Below the pieces are notes generated by a model, which was given only the letters and a program-made list of their open reading frames with translations, did no database searches and had not been told where the DNA came from. DNA of 64,000 nt from assembly GCA_002966495.1 (NCBI GenBank), contig CP016490.1, forward strand, positions 1,364,001 to 1,428,000, in the 5' to 3' direction. Made by a program: the position numbers and the translations under genes. The first letter of the stretch is position 1, and the number at the start of each line of letters is the position of its first letter. This document shows, one piece after another, positions 12,681 to 21,278 of the stretch. The DNA is from Halomonas sp. GFAJ-1 (lineage in GTDB: Bacteria > Pseudomonadota > Gammaproteobacteria > Pseudomonadales > Halomonadaceae).

Positions 12681-14057
12681 ATGGCGGTGGCGAAAGCGAA
12701 AAGTGCCTTTGTATGTACCGAATGCGGTGCTGAGTATCGAAAGTGGCAGGGCCAATGCAACAGCTGCCAGGAGTGGAATACGCTTAGCGAGATTCGTTTG
12801 GCCAGTGCGCGGCCTGGCAGCGGTGCTGCCACCGGCAGGAGTGGTTACGCAGGCGACTTATCCCGGGACGTCGTAGATCTGAGCAATGTAGATCTAAGCG
12901 AAGTGCCACGCTTGTCCTCAACCTTTGCCGAGTTTGATCGTGTCTTGGGCGGTGGTTTGGTGCCTGGCTCTGCAGTACTGCTGGGGGGCAACCCTGGGGC
13001 AGGTAAGTCCACGCTGCTGCTTCAGACGGCCTGTAAGCTGGCTCAGCAGCGGCGTATTTTATATGTCACTGGTGAAGAGTCGCTTTCTCAAGTTGCCATG
13101 CGAGCACACCGTCTGCAGTTACCCACTAGTGGGCTGCAAATGCTGGCTGAAACCAGCGTCGAAACTATTTTGGCCGTGGCGGATCGCGAAAATCCTGAGA
13201 TTTTAGTCATCGACTCTATCCAAACGATGCACCTTGAAGATATCAGCTCGACACCGGGTGGGGTGGCTCAGGTGCGTGAGTCTGCGGCTGCCTTGACGCG
13301 CTTTGCCAAGCAAACCAATACCGTCCTGCTGCTGGTAGGCCATGTGACCAAAGACGGCACTCTCGCGGGGCCTAAAGTGCTTGAGCATATGATTGATGCT
13401 TCGCTACTGCTTGAAGGCGGTGCCGACTCACGCTTTCGTACTCTGCGTGGGCAAAAAAACCGCTTTGGTGCGGTGAATGAGCTAGGCGTCTTTGCGATGC
13501 TGGAGCAAGGCTTAAAAGAGGTGAAAAACCCCAGCGCGATCTTTCTTTCTCGCCCGGAGCAGCAAGCGCCAGGTAGCCTGGTGATGGTGGTTTGGGAAGG
13601 CACACGGCCTATTTTGGTTGAGGTACAGGCATTGGTAGACGAGTCTGCACTGGGTAATCCTCGCCGCGTGGCGGTAGGGGTAGATCAAAATCGCCTAGCA
13701 ATGCTACTGGCGGTGCTTAATCGCCATGGCGGACTATTTACGGGCGACCAGGATGTCTTTCTCAATGTCGTGGGTGGGGTGAAGGTACTTGAAACCAGTG
13801 CTGACCTTGCAGTGCTGCTCGCAGTGGTCTCTAGCCTACAAAACCGCGCCCTGCCCAAAGAGCTGGTGGTATTTGGCGAAGTGGGTTTGTCAGGAGAGAT
13901 CCGCCCTGTGCCAAGCGGCCAAGAGCGTATTTCCGAGGCGGCAAAGCACGGATTTTTACGCGCTATTGTGCCCCGGGCCAATGCGCCAAAACAGGCTCCA
14001 AAGGGGATGGAGGTTATCCCGGTCGATAAATTGAGCGATGCCCTAGACGCGCTCTAG
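12681..14057 (+). CDS. radA: DNA repair protein RadA
   Basis: RecA-like ATPase/helicase that promotes branch migration of recombination intermediates. The product has 458 residues, a normal length. Seen in order: a C4 zinc finger (Cys12, Cys15, Cys26, Cys29), Walker A GGNPGAGKS (about 102-110), Walker B ILVIDSIQT, the RadA-specific KNRFG motif within GQKNRFGAVNELGVF, and a C-terminal Lon-protease-like domain (from about 290; GGVKVLETSADLAVLLA, GEVGLSGEIRPV). The start follows ACAGGAGCAAA. It is flanked by a terminator upstream and an 87-bp gap before selD. Confidence 0.97.
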   Translation: MAVAKAKSAFVCTECGAEYRKWQGQCNSCQEWNTLSEIRLASARPGSGAATGRSGYAGDLSRDVVDLSNVDLSEVPRLSSTFAEFDRVLGGGLVPGSAVLLGGNPGAGKSTLLLQTACKLAQQRRILYVTGEESLSQVAMRAHRLQLPTSGLQMLAETSVETILAVADRENPEILVIDSIQTMHLEDISSTPGGVAQVRESAAALTRFAKQTNTVLLLVGHVTKDGTLAGPKVLEHMIDASLLLEGGADSRFRTLRGQKNRFGAVNELGVFAMLEQGLKEVKNPSAIFLSRPEQQAPGSLVMVVWEGTRPILVEVQALVDESALGNPRRVAVGVDQNRLAMLLAVLNRHGGLFTGDQDVFLNVVGGVKVLETSADLAVLLAVVSSLQNRALPKELVVFGEVGLSGEIRPVPSGQERISEAAKHGFLRAIVPRANAPKQAPKGMEVIPVDKLSDALDAL

Positions 14058-14144
14058 CGTAAGCTATGCTGAATGTGATGGCTTTGTTGAGTAACGGCTA
14101 CGAAGCTAATGTAAGGATTAAGTTAAAGAATAAGGAGAGGCATC

Positions 14145-15182
14145 ATGAGCACGATTCGGTTAACCCAATATAGCCACGGAGCGGGCTGCGGCTGCAAAAT
14201 TGCCCCTGACATACTGGACAGCATACTTGCCAAAGCGGGGCCAGGGGCTGGCAATAAGCGGCTAATTGTGGGGAACCAGGGGCGTGAAGATGCCGCGGTG
14301 TATGACCTGGGCGATGGCCGGGGCATGATCGCAACGACCGACTTTTTTATGCCCATTGTCGATGACCCCTTCGATTTTGGTCGGATAGCCGCCACCAATG
14401 CGATTAGCGATGTTTATGCCATGGGCGGCACACCGGTCATGGCGCTGGGTATTTTGGGCTGGCCGTTGGATAAGCTCAGCCCTGAAATTGCCGGCGATGT
14501 AATAGCCGGTGCCCAGGCAGTCTGCCGTGAGCTGGGTGTTGCTCTGGCAGGGGGCCACTCGATAGATGCCCCAGAGCCAATGTTTGGCCTAGCGGTCAAT
14601 GGGTTGGTAGACCTCGCTAACTTAAAACTCAATAGCCAGGCTAAGCCCGGCGATATGCTGTTCTTAACTAAATCCCTAGGGGTTGGGTTATTAACCACCG
14701 CTGAAAAACGTGGCTTATTGGAAGCGGGGCATCACGGCCTTGCCCGTGAAACAATGCTCAAGCCTAACAATATTGGTATTGATCTAGCCAAGGTGAAGGG
14801 GGTCAATGCGATGACCGATGTGACCGGCTTTGGCTTAGCAGGGCACTTGGCAGAAATGTGCAGTGCCAGCGGGGTGATGGCTCAAATTGACTTTCGCCGC
14901 CTTCCACGTCTAGCCGAAGCTGAAGCCTATCGTCGCCAGGGGGCGGTGCCCGGAGGTACGCAACGTAACCGTGACGCCCTTGGGAAGGCGCTGCCTGCGA
15001 TGGACGACCCCCACTGGCAGTGGCTATGCGACCCACAAACCTCGGGCGGTCTGCTGATTAGCGTTGATCCGGCCTGGGAGGACGATGTTGAACGTATCGG
15101 GCGTGATCATGGCATAACCCTAGTGCCCTTTGGCGTGATGAAAGCACCCCAGGGAGACGCGCAAATAGAGGTTATTGGATGA
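14145..15182 (+). CDS. selD: Selenide, water dikinase (selenophosphate synthetase)
   Basis: Makes selenophosphate, the activated selenium donor, from selenide and ATP. The 345-residue product opens with the diagnostic TQYSHGAGCGCK, where Cys15 and Lys18 match the catalytic Cys/Lys of E. coli SelD; the position is cysteine, not selenocysteine. PurM-like ATP-binding features follow (TTDFFMPIVDDPFDFG, ATNAISDVYAMGG, GGHSIDAPEPMFGLAV, TDVTGFGLAGHL). AAGGAGAGGCATC precedes the ATG. Its stop overlaps the mnmH start by 4 bp, so the two are translationally coupled. No selA, selB or selenoprotein gene is in this window, so the visible use of its product is tRNA modification. Confidence 0.97.
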   Translation: MSTIRLTQYSHGAGCGCKIAPDILDSILAKAGPGAGNKRLIVGNQGREDAAVYDLGDGRGMIATTDFFMPIVDDPFDFGRIAATNAISDVYAMGGTPVMALGILGWPLDKLSPEIAGDVIAGAQAVCRELGVALAGGHSIDAPEPMFGLAVNGLVDLANLKLNSQAKPGDMLFLTKSLGVGLLTTAEKRGLLEAGHHGLARETMLKPNNIGIDLAKVKGVNAMTDVTGFGLAGHLAEMCSASGVMAQIDFRRLPRLAEAEAYRRQGAVPGGTQRNRDALGKALPAMDDPHWQWLCDPQTSGGLLISVDPAWEDDVERIGRDHGITLVPFGVMKAPQGDAQIEVIG

Positions 15183-16273
15183 CCCTCCCTACCATCCCAG
15201 CATCGTTAGATCTTATTGGGGAAGGCCAGCCGTTAATTGATGTACGCGCCCCGGTAGAGTTTTCCCAGGGCAGCCTGCCCGGTGCGGTTAATTTACCGCT
15301 AATGGTCGATGAAGAGCGTCACCAAGTGGGCCTTACTTATAAACAGCAGGGTCAGGCTGCTGCGATTGCGCTAGGAGAATGCTTGGTCGGCGGGGAGGCA
15401 AAGCAAGCGCGTATTGCCGCTTGGCAGGCCTACCTTGACCGCTACCCAGACGCCGTTATTTATTGCTTTCGGGGCGGGTTACGTTCGCAAATTGCACAGC
15501 AATGGCTAGCGGAAGCAGGTGTTCAAAGGCCGCGTATAGACGGTGGCTGGAAAGCGCTGCGCCACAAGCTCTGTCAGCGCATAGACGCCGCCGCTGAGCA
15601 GCCTATTTTAGTGGTTGCGGGGCTCACCGGCTGCGCCAAAACACAGCTGATCAACCAACTGCTTAATGGCATTGATTTAGAAGGATTTGCCAAGCACAAA
15701 GGCTCCGCGTTTGGGCGTCAGCCGGAAGAGCCCGCCACCCAAATCGATTTTGAGCACGCCTTAGCCAAGCGTTTAATCGGGTTGCCAGATAAGCTGGTGG
15801 CAGAAGATGAGTCGCGCCAAATTGGCAACGCTAATATTCCACTAACGTTTTGGCAAGCACTGCAGAAGGCACCGCGTATCCGTATTGAAATGCCGTTGGA
15901 CTGGCGACTGGATCAGTTGCGGCGAGACTATATTGAAGCCCTTGAGCAGGGTTATACCGCCCATTATGGGCAACAAGAAGGGTGGCAACGAATGCAGAAC
16001 CAATTAGCCAACGCCCTTGAGCGTTTAGCTAAGCGGTTAGGCAACGCCCGTTTACAGCGGTTGCAGCGGCTACAGCGTATGGCCTTCAGTGCTCATGCAA
16101 AAGGCGATGTGCAGGCTCACGAGGCGTGGCTTGCCCCGCTGCTCACCGAATATTACGACCCGCTTTACCGCTATCATCTTGAAAAGCAGCGCGATAGCTT
16201 GCCCGTTGAGCTGCACGTGGGTGACTGGGAGAGCTGTTTAGACGCCGCTAAGCAGTGGGGCGTGGATCAGTAG
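15179..16273 (+). CDS. mnmH: tRNA 2-selenouridine synthase (SelU/MnmH)
   Basis: Replaces sulfur by selenium at the wobble 2-thiouridine of tRNA-Lys, tRNA-Glu and tRNA-Gln, via a geranylated intermediate, using selenophosphate from SelD. The 364-residue product has an N-terminal rhodanese domain with catalytic Cys96 in IYCFRGGLRSQ, and a C-terminal P-loop domain. The P-loop reads GLTGCAKT, with alanine where the canonical GxxGxGK[ST] has glycine. KGSAFG and EDESRQIG follow, as expected for the family. It starts inside the selD stop (ATGA overlap) and forms a two-gene selenium operon. Identification is firm; the effect of the P-loop variant is unknown. Confidence 0.93.
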   Translation: MTLPTIPASLDLIGEGQPLIDVRAPVEFSQGSLPGAVNLPLMVDEERHQVGLTYKQQGQAAAIALGECLVGGEAKQARIAAWQAYLDRYPDAVIYCFRGGLRSQIAQQWLAEAGVQRPRIDGGWKALRHKLCQRIDAAAEQPILVVAGLTGCAKTQLINQLLNGIDLEGFAKHKGSAFGRQPEEPATQIDFEHALAKRLIGLPDKLVAEDESRQIGNANIPLTFWQALQKAPRIRIEMPLDWRLDQLRRDYIEALEQGYTAHYGQQEGWQRMQNQLANALERLAKRLGNARLQRLQRLQRMAFSAHAKGDVQAHEAWLAPLLTEYYDPLYRYHLEKQRDSLPVELHVGDWESCLDAAKQWGVDQ

Positions 16274-16311
16274 AGTGCTTAGCGGCGGGGGCTTTGTCTC
16301 TGACGGGTTAT

Positions 16312-17004
16312 TTAGGCGGCTTTCAGCCACTGAGTCATCACGCGATCAAGCAGTGGTGCTAAACGGATAAAGCGGGTGGGATCTTCGAATATTTGTTGGT
16401 CTGTTTGGATAAAGTAGCCAGTAGCACCGCTTTTTGGTTGGGGACGTTGAGCGTGTTCAAGCAGGGCTGCTACGCTAGCGCGCGTAACTTCTAAGTGGCA
16501 CAGAAGGCCCACCACGCGCCCTGCATCCCACGAAAACCCTTGCAGCGGTGCCGCTGCACTCCCCCCTAGCGGCAGCGCCTCATCCGGCAGGCTAAATACA
16601 TAGCGGTGCCATAAAAACGCTTCGAACTGCTCAGGTAAGTCGATGGTGCTCTCTGGGGCCAGGATGATCTGATGCCAGCCAGTTTCAGGGTAGGTGCCGG
16701 GCGCTACCACCGCGCCGAGAGCCTCCGCTGTCCACAGTGCTCCCAATCCGATACCCAGCAAGGGTTTTTGGCCATCCAAATAGCGGTTGATCAGTTTCTT
16801 TTCGGCTTTAAACCAACGGGGTGGCTCACTTAACAACTGCTCTGGGCCATCGAGTACAATAAGGGCATCGCATTCACCAAGGCGTGGTGTAAGTTCGCCC
16901 GCATAAAGATGAAAGACGGTGTAACTATGACCCATGCTCTCAAGCCAGTCGGTAAGACGAGCGGGGCCATGGTCAGGGCCGTGCTGTAGCAGATGAATAT
17001 GCAT
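16312..17004 (-). CDS. Class I glutamine amidotransferase-like protein lacking the catalytic cysteine
   Basis: 230-residue protein with the fold signature of GMP-synthase-type amidotransferases (HLLQHGPDHGPARL, DALIVLDGP, LWHRYVFSLP). The ATG at 17004 is preferred over 17085 because GAGGAG (minus strand, 17011-17016) precedes it and the protein then starts right at the first beta strand. In active family members the nucleophile elbow reads G-I-C-L-G; here it is GIGLG, with Gly86 encoded by GGA. The His170-x-Glu172 pair is retained (LLCHLEV). It therefore cannot hydrolyse glutamine by the known mechanism. Its substrate is unknown; related ORFs are often annotated as GMP synthase-like. It is divergent from the DUF416 gene. 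Confidence 0.8.
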   Translation of the reverse strand: MHIHLLQHGPDHGPARLTDWLESMGHSYTVFHLYAGELTPRLGECDALIVLDGPEQLLSEPPRWFKAEKKLINRYLDGQKPLLGIGLGALWTAEALGAVVAPGTYPETGWHQIILAPESTIDLPEQFEAFLWHRYVFSLPDEALPLGGSAAAPLQGFSWDAGRVVGLLCHLEVTRASVAALLEHAQRPQPKSGATGYFIQTDQQIFEDPTRFIRLAPLLDRVMTQWLKAA

Positions 17005-17115
17005 AATAATCTCCTCGCCGGCCGGCACATCAAACGCGGTGGGGCTTCCCGTCGCGACTATACGACGATAACGTATAGCGTTCATTTCACCAATATCGTG
17101 AATCAGGAAATCAGC

Positions 17116-17718
17116 ATGGTGGCTAAACCTTTAGGATTTTATCAGCGGCTGCAACTCTTGCCGTTGCCCGCTCAGCAAGCCTTTATGGCCGCACTTTGCG
17201 AGCGGCTGCTGCCCAATTATGCGCTGTATGAGCAAACCACGGGCCATGGCGACGGCCACACGCTGCGTACAGTGCTCAGTTTAGTATGGGAGCGCCTAAG
17301 TGTACCCAACGCTAGCATCGACTTTGCACGCCAGGCAGAAAAACTAGCCGAATGTGAGCCGCCGGAAGAAGACGACAGCTTTGGTGCCCGCCGGGCGTTA
17401 GATGCCGTGGTCTCGCTTTCTGCACTGCTTGATACGCTGCAGGGCGAATCCGCCGAAGCCGTGCTGGATGTTAGCCGTACTTCTCGGGCTGGGGTGCGTG
17501 CTTTTATTGAGCTGACCGAAGGCGAAGAGGATGCCCAGGCGCTTGCGCTGATTATTCGCGACCACCCACTCATGGCGGATGAAAATGACTACCAGGATGC
17601 AGTGCTTGAGGCCGTAAGTGAGCCGATCACCAAAGCATCGCTCAAAGAGATTCGTCAGTTGGGTCGCAACGGCGGTATTAGCAACTTAGGGTTGTCACTC
17701 AACGAAGAGGACGAGTAG
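17116..17718 (+). CDS. DUF416 family protein (YjaG-like)
   Basis: 200-residue cytosolic protein of unknown function. The ATG at 17116 follows CAGGAAATCAGC; upstream in-frame starts would run into the divergent gene. It matches the E. coli YjaG pattern (FMAALCERLLPNYALYEQTTGHGDG and LSLVWERLSVPNA, quoted as separate segments). The protein is acidic and predicted all-helical, with no signal peptide or membrane segment. The tail (LGLSLNEEDE) is strongly acidic. No function is inferred from the neighbours. Confidence 0.88.
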   Translation: MVAKPLGFYQRLQLLPLPAQQAFMAALCERLLPNYALYEQTTGHGDGHTLRTVLSLVWERLSVPNASIDFARQAEKLAECEPPEEDDSFGARRALDAVVSLSALLDTLQGESAEAVLDVSRTSRAGVRAFIELTEGEEDAQALALIIRDHPLMADENDYQDAVLEAVSEPITKASLKEIRQLGRNGGISNLGLSLNEEDE

Positions 17719-17726
17719 CCGGTTGA

Positions 17727-18233
17727 TTAAAAGCGCCAGCCTGCCACTACCATCATGCCTGCAGTGCCAAAAACGATAAGATCCGATTCAAAATGCCCCC
17801 ACTGTATGCCAATGCTAGGCAGTGCAGCTGGGGCAATTTCATAACGGTTAAAAGGGATTTTGTCGCGATACTCACCTTTATAACCGCGCAGCAAGCCACC
17901 CGTTAGTTTGGCTCTTAGCTGAATGTTCTCGGTTAACTGGCCCAGCGGGAATTCACGGCCACCGTAGAAGTACCACGTTGGCTGGTCGAAGGAGTTTTTA
18001 AACCACGCAGCCCCGGCTAACCAACGGTCAGGGTTGTGCAACTCAATACTCACTAAGTTTTGTTGATTCGTGTGTTCTGGGTCTGGATCGAAGTGGCGCG
18101 TTAATAGGCTGGTTTGTACCAGCATATGATCAAGTTCCAGTGCGGGGGGCCAGTCGGGCATAGAGAAGGCTGAGGCAGTCGCACTCAGCCAAATTCCTGC
18201 CAACCCACCTATCCATGGATAAGCGCGGGGCAT
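17727..18233 (-). CDS. Predicted small outer-membrane barrel-like protein
   Basis: 168-residue protein with an N-terminal signal peptide (hydrophobic to about residue 21, cleavage near ATA-SAF). The mature part shows alternating hydrophobic strands and ends in a C-terminal aromatic (VVAGWRF), typical of outer-membrane beta barrels. Recognisable segments are HFDPDPEHTNQQNLVSIE, KNSFDQPTWYFYGGREF and LTGGLLRGYKGEYRDKIPFN. Similar Pseudomonas proteins carry a misleading glycerol-3-phosphate transporter label. Size and layout recall PagP-like 8-strand barrels, but the family is not certain and I assign no function. It sits just downstream of hisF on the same strand, 9 bp away, and may be the last gene of that transcript. 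Confidence 0.6.
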   Translation of the reverse strand: MPRAYPWIGGLAGIWLSATASAFSMPDWPPALELDHMLVQTSLLTRHFDPDPEHTNQQNLVSIELHNPDRWLAGAAWFKNSFDQPTWYFYGGREFPLGQLTENIQLRAKLTGGLLRGYKGEYRDKIPFNRYEIAPAALPSIGIQWGHFESDLIVFGTAGMMVVAGWRF

Positions 18234-18242
18234 GACAAACTC

Positions 18243-19016
18243 CTAGAGCCGCATTTCAATGCCGCGTTCCGCCATATAGCGCTTTGCTTCGGGAATTGTG
18301 TATTCACCAAAGTGGAAAATGCTCGCTGCCAGCACCGCATCAGCACCGCCTTTGAGTACACCATCGACAAGGTGATCCAAGTTGCCCACGCCGCCAGAGG
18401 CAATCACCGGTACGCTCACCGCTTCGGAAATCGCATGGGTAACCCCCAGGTCAAAGCCAATTTTCGTGCCATCGCGGTCCATGCTGGTGAGCAACAGTTC
18501 GCCTGCGCCAAAGTCGACCATTTTTTTGGCCCACTCAACGGCATCCAGCCCAGTAGGTCGCCGTCCACCGTGGGTAAAAATTTCCCAACGGTCTGGTTCG
18601 CCGTCTTTGGAGACCTTTTTAGCGTCAATGGCGACCACAATGCACTGACTGCCAAAGCGCTCAGCGGCTTCCCGAACAAACTCTGGGTTGGTCACTGCGG
18701 CGGTATTGATTGAGACCTTATCGGCGCCCGCGTTCAGCATGGTGCGAATATCATCGCAAGTACGAATACCGCCACCAACAGTGAGGGGAATAAACACTTC
18801 GCCAGCGATGCGTTCGACCATTTCAACCGTTGTCGCGCGGTCTTCGTGGCTGGCGGTAATGTCTAAAAACGTAATTTCGTCGGCGCCTTGCAGGTTATAG
18901 CGCTGAGCGATTTCAACGGGGTCGCCTGCATCGCGAATACCTATAAAGTTAACGCCTTTCACCACGCGCCCAGCATCTACATCCAGGCAGGGAATAATGC
19001 GCTTGGATAAGCTCAT
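18243..19016 (-). CDS. hisF: Imidazole glycerol phosphate synthase, cyclase subunit HisF
   Basis: TIM-barrel cyclase that uses ammonia delivered by HisH to make IGP and AICAR. The 257-residue length is canonical. The catalytic aspartates are visible in PCLDVDAGRVVKGVNF (Asp11) and VVAIDAKKV (about Asp130); phosphate-binding loops are LTVGGGIRT and IASGGVGNLDHL. The start overlaps the hisA stop by 4 bp, giving translational coupling. It is the last histidine gene of the hisB-H-A-F cluster; hisI, hisE, hisG and hisD are not in the window. Confidence 0.97.
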   Translation of the reverse strand: MSLSKRIIPCLDVDAGRVVKGVNFIGIRDAGDPVEIAQRYNLQGADEITFLDITASHEDRATTVEMVERIAGEVFIPLTVGGGIRTCDDIRTMLNAGADKVSINTAAVTNPEFVREAAERFGSQCIVVAIDAKKVSKDGEPDRWEIFTHGGRRPTGLDAVEWAKKMVDFGAGELLLTSMDRDGTKIGFDLGVTHAISEAVSVPVIASGGVGNLDHLVDGVLKGGADAVLAASIFHFGEYTIPEAKRYMAERGIEMRL

Positions 19017-19759
19017 TTGTGGCCTCCCGTCAGTTGATCGCTCAAGCGCTGGGCGTCTGCTACATCTAGGCTGCCTTCATAAATGGCGCGGCCGGTAATG
19101 GCGCCTAGAATGCCGCTATCCGCTACGTCGCAAAGCGCGTGAATGTCATCCAGGTTGGTTACGCCGCCTGAGGCAATCACCGGCAGGCCGCCTTCGCGGG
19201 CAAGCGCGGCGGTGGCTTCAACGTTCACGCCCTGCATCATGCCATCCCGGGCGATGTCGGTATAAACAATGCTGGAAACGCCGTCGTTAGCAAACCGCTT
19301 GGCAAGCTCGGTTGCCTTAATAGATGAGACTTCTGCCCAGCCGTCGGTGGCCACATAGCCATCTTTAGCATCTAGACCAACAATAATGTGGCCGGGGAAA
19401 GCGCGGCACATTTCACTAACGAACTCCGGCTCTTTAACAGCTTTTGTGCCAATAATGACGTAAGAGACACCCGCGCTGAGGTAGTGCTCAATGGTTTCAG
19501 CGGTGCGAATACCGCCGCCAATCTGAATGGGTAGGTTAGGGTAAGCGCGGGCAATGGCGGTGACCGCATCACCGTTGACCGGCTTGCCTTCAAAAGCACC
19601 GTTGAGGTCTACCAAGTGAAGGCGTCGAGCGCCCGCTTCAACCCAGCGGGCAGCCATTGCTACTGGGTCATCGCCGTAGGACGTTGAGTCTTCCATGCGG
19701 CCCTGTTTTAAACGCACACACTGGCCGTCTTTGAGATCAATCGCGGGAATTATCAACAT
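19013..19759 (-). CDS. hisA: ProFAR isomerase HisA
   Basis: Phosphoribosyl-formimino-AICAR-phosphate isomerase, a TIM barrel homologous to HisF; the product has 248 residues. Catalytic Asp8 is in IPAIDLKDGQCVRL, the second aspartate is in IVYTDIARDGMMQG, and phosphate loops IQIGGGIRT and IASGGVTNLDD are present. It starts 11 bp after the hisH stop and overlaps hisF by 4 bp. It is squarely within the histidine operon and has the standard length for the family. Confidence 0.97.
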   Translation of the reverse strand: MLIIPAIDLKDGQCVRLKQGRMEDSTSYGDDPVAMAARWVEAGARRLHLVDLNGAFEGKPVNGDAVTAIARAYPNLPIQIGGGIRTAETIEHYLSAGVSYVIIGTKAVKEPEFVSEMCRAFPGHIIVGLDAKDGYVATDGWAEVSSIKATELAKRFANDGVSSIVYTDIARDGMMQGVNVEATAALAREGGLPVIASGGVTNLDDIHALCDVADSGILGAITGRAIYEGSLDVADAQRLSDQLTGGHK

Positions 19760-19770
19760 AGTGAAACCTC

Positions 19771-20412
19771 TCAGGGCGTCCAGGTGACAAAATTTTCTAG
19801 CAGGCGAAGGCCTGCACGGGAGCTTTTTTCTGGATGGAACTGCACAGCAAAGGTGGCGTCTCGGCCAATCGCCACGTGGGCGTTAACGTTGCCATACTGG
19901 GTGGTGCCGAACATCTGAGCGTCGTCAGCTGCATTTACGAAGTAACTATGCACAAAGTAGAAGTGCTCGTAATCGTCAATGCCTGCCCATAGCGGGTGGT
20001 CATGGTGCTGGGCAACAAGGTTCCAACCCATGTGAGGGACTTTTAAGCGCTGGTCATGCTCGTCGCGCATATTGGCTGGAAAGCGGTCAACGCTACCTTG
20101 AAAAAAGCCTAGGCAGTCTACGCCACCATTCTCTTCGCTGCGCTCCATCAACATCTGTTGACCAACGCAGATGCCCAGCAAGGGTTTAGCTTGGCGGCTA
20201 AGAATATCGTCCACTAAACCACGCAGTTCGGTGCGCTCAAGCTCGCCGACACAGTCGCGAATGGCGCCCTGGCCGGGTAGCACTAGGCGCGTGGCGCCAA
20301 GAATGCGCCGTGGGTCGCGGGTGATAATCACATTTTCATGGGTGACGTGTTCAAGCGCCTTTGCCACAGAGTGCAGGTTGCCCATTCCATAATCGATTAC
20401 CGCAATGGTCAT
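19771..20412 (-). CDS. hisH: Imidazole glycerol phosphate synthase, glutaminase subunit HisH
   Basis: Class I glutamine amidotransferase supplying ammonia to HisF; the product has 213 residues. The catalytic cysteine is in LLGICVGQQMLM and the His-Glu pair in FAVQFHPEKSS, so the triad is intact, unlike in the amidotransferase-like protein encoded at 16312-17004. The N-terminus IAVIDYGMGNLHS is the HisH signature, and the oxyanion region is LVLPGQGAI. Its ATG follows AAGGAGCGCTTC. There is a 67-bp gap to hisB and an 11-bp gap to hisA. Confidence 0.97.
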   Translation of the reverse strand: MTIAVIDYGMGNLHSVAKALEHVTHENVIITRDPRRILGATRLVLPGQGAIRDCVGELERTELRGLVDDILSRQAKPLLGICVGQQMLMERSEENGGVDCLGFFQGSVDRFPANMRDEHDQRLKVPHMGWNLVAQHHDHPLWAGIDDYEHFYFVHSYFVNAADDAQMFGTTQYGNVNAHVAIGRDATFAVQFHPEKSSRAGLRLLENFVTWTP

Positions 20413-20479
20413 GAAGCGCTCCTTATTGTTGCGGGCAAGCAGCCACTAGCAACCAGACCGTTAGAAAGCGTGCTCAGCA

Positions 20480-21073
20480 TTATAAGCTTCCTTTGGTAGA
20501 CGGCATTTGGCCCGCCATGCGTGGGTCTTCTGCCACCGCCATGCGCAGCGCACGGCCAAAGGCTTTAAAAATAGTTTCAGCCTGGTGGTGAGCATTAAAG
20601 CCTTTTACATTGTCGATATGCAGCGTGACACGCGCATGGTTCACAAAGCCCTGGAAAAACTCCCAAAAGAGTTGAGTATCCATCCGGCCAATAGTATCCC
20701 GGGTAAAGTCGACATTCATGAAAAGCCCTGGACGGCCAGAAAAATCAATCACTACCCGAGAGAGTGCTTCATCAAGCGGTACATAGGCGTGACCGTAGCG
20801 GTAAATGCCGCGTTTATCGCCGATTGCTTGGTGAAACGCTTGGCCTAGGGTAATGCCCAGGTCTTCAACCGTGTGGTGGTCATCAATATGCAGGTCACCG
20901 TTAGCCTGAATATCGAGATCCACCATCCCATGTCGCGCCACTTGATCAAGCATGTGGTCAAGAAACGGGACGCCGGTTTCACAGCGCAGGCGGCCTTCGC
21001 CATCAAGGTTGACGCTGACCGTAATCTGCGTTTCGTTGGTGTCACGGCTTACCGTGGCAATACGCGCTGACAT
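20480..21073 (-). CDS. hisB: Imidazoleglycerol-phosphate dehydratase HisB
   Basis: Manganese enzyme dehydrating IGP to imidazole-acetol phosphate, the substrate of HisC. The 197-residue monofunctional form is seen; it lacks the phosphatase domain fused in enterobacteria. The metal-binding repeats are HIDDHHTVEDLG and VNHARVTLHIDNVKGFNAHH, with FLDHMLDQVARHG upstream. It is the first gene of the minus-strand hisB-H-A-F cluster. The 205-bp gap to the divergent PanZ-like gene must carry both promoters. Confidence 0.97.
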   Translation of the reverse strand: MSARIATVSRDTNETQITVSVNLDGEGRLRCETGVPFLDHMLDQVARHGMVDLDIQANGDLHIDDHHTVEDLGITLGQAFHQAIGDKRGIYRYGHAYVPLDEALSRVVIDFSGRPGLFMNVDFTRDTIGRMDTQLFWEFFQGFVNHARVTLHIDNVKGFNAHHQAETIFKAFGRALRMAVAEDPRMAGQMPSTKGSL

Positions 21074-21278
21074 GTTGCATCTCCTGCGCTGGGGCGCACT
21101 CTGAGGGGGTGTCGGTGGCTAGTAGGCGACTTCACCGCCGTATAATCAAGGCATAACCTTCGGCCAAAGCGACCATTATAGAGAATCGGCGGCCCCATCC
21201 GCTACAATGCGCGAAATGTAGCCGCCTTTTGAGGCGGTAAAATAGCAGCCTTGCTGCGTTGGCAAAGAGGATTTCACC

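Noticed and set aside
21222..21237. CCGCCTTTTGAGGCGG hairpin upstream of the PanZ-like gene
   Set aside because: The T residues are in the loop and no T tract follows; it is between divergent genes, so not a terminator.
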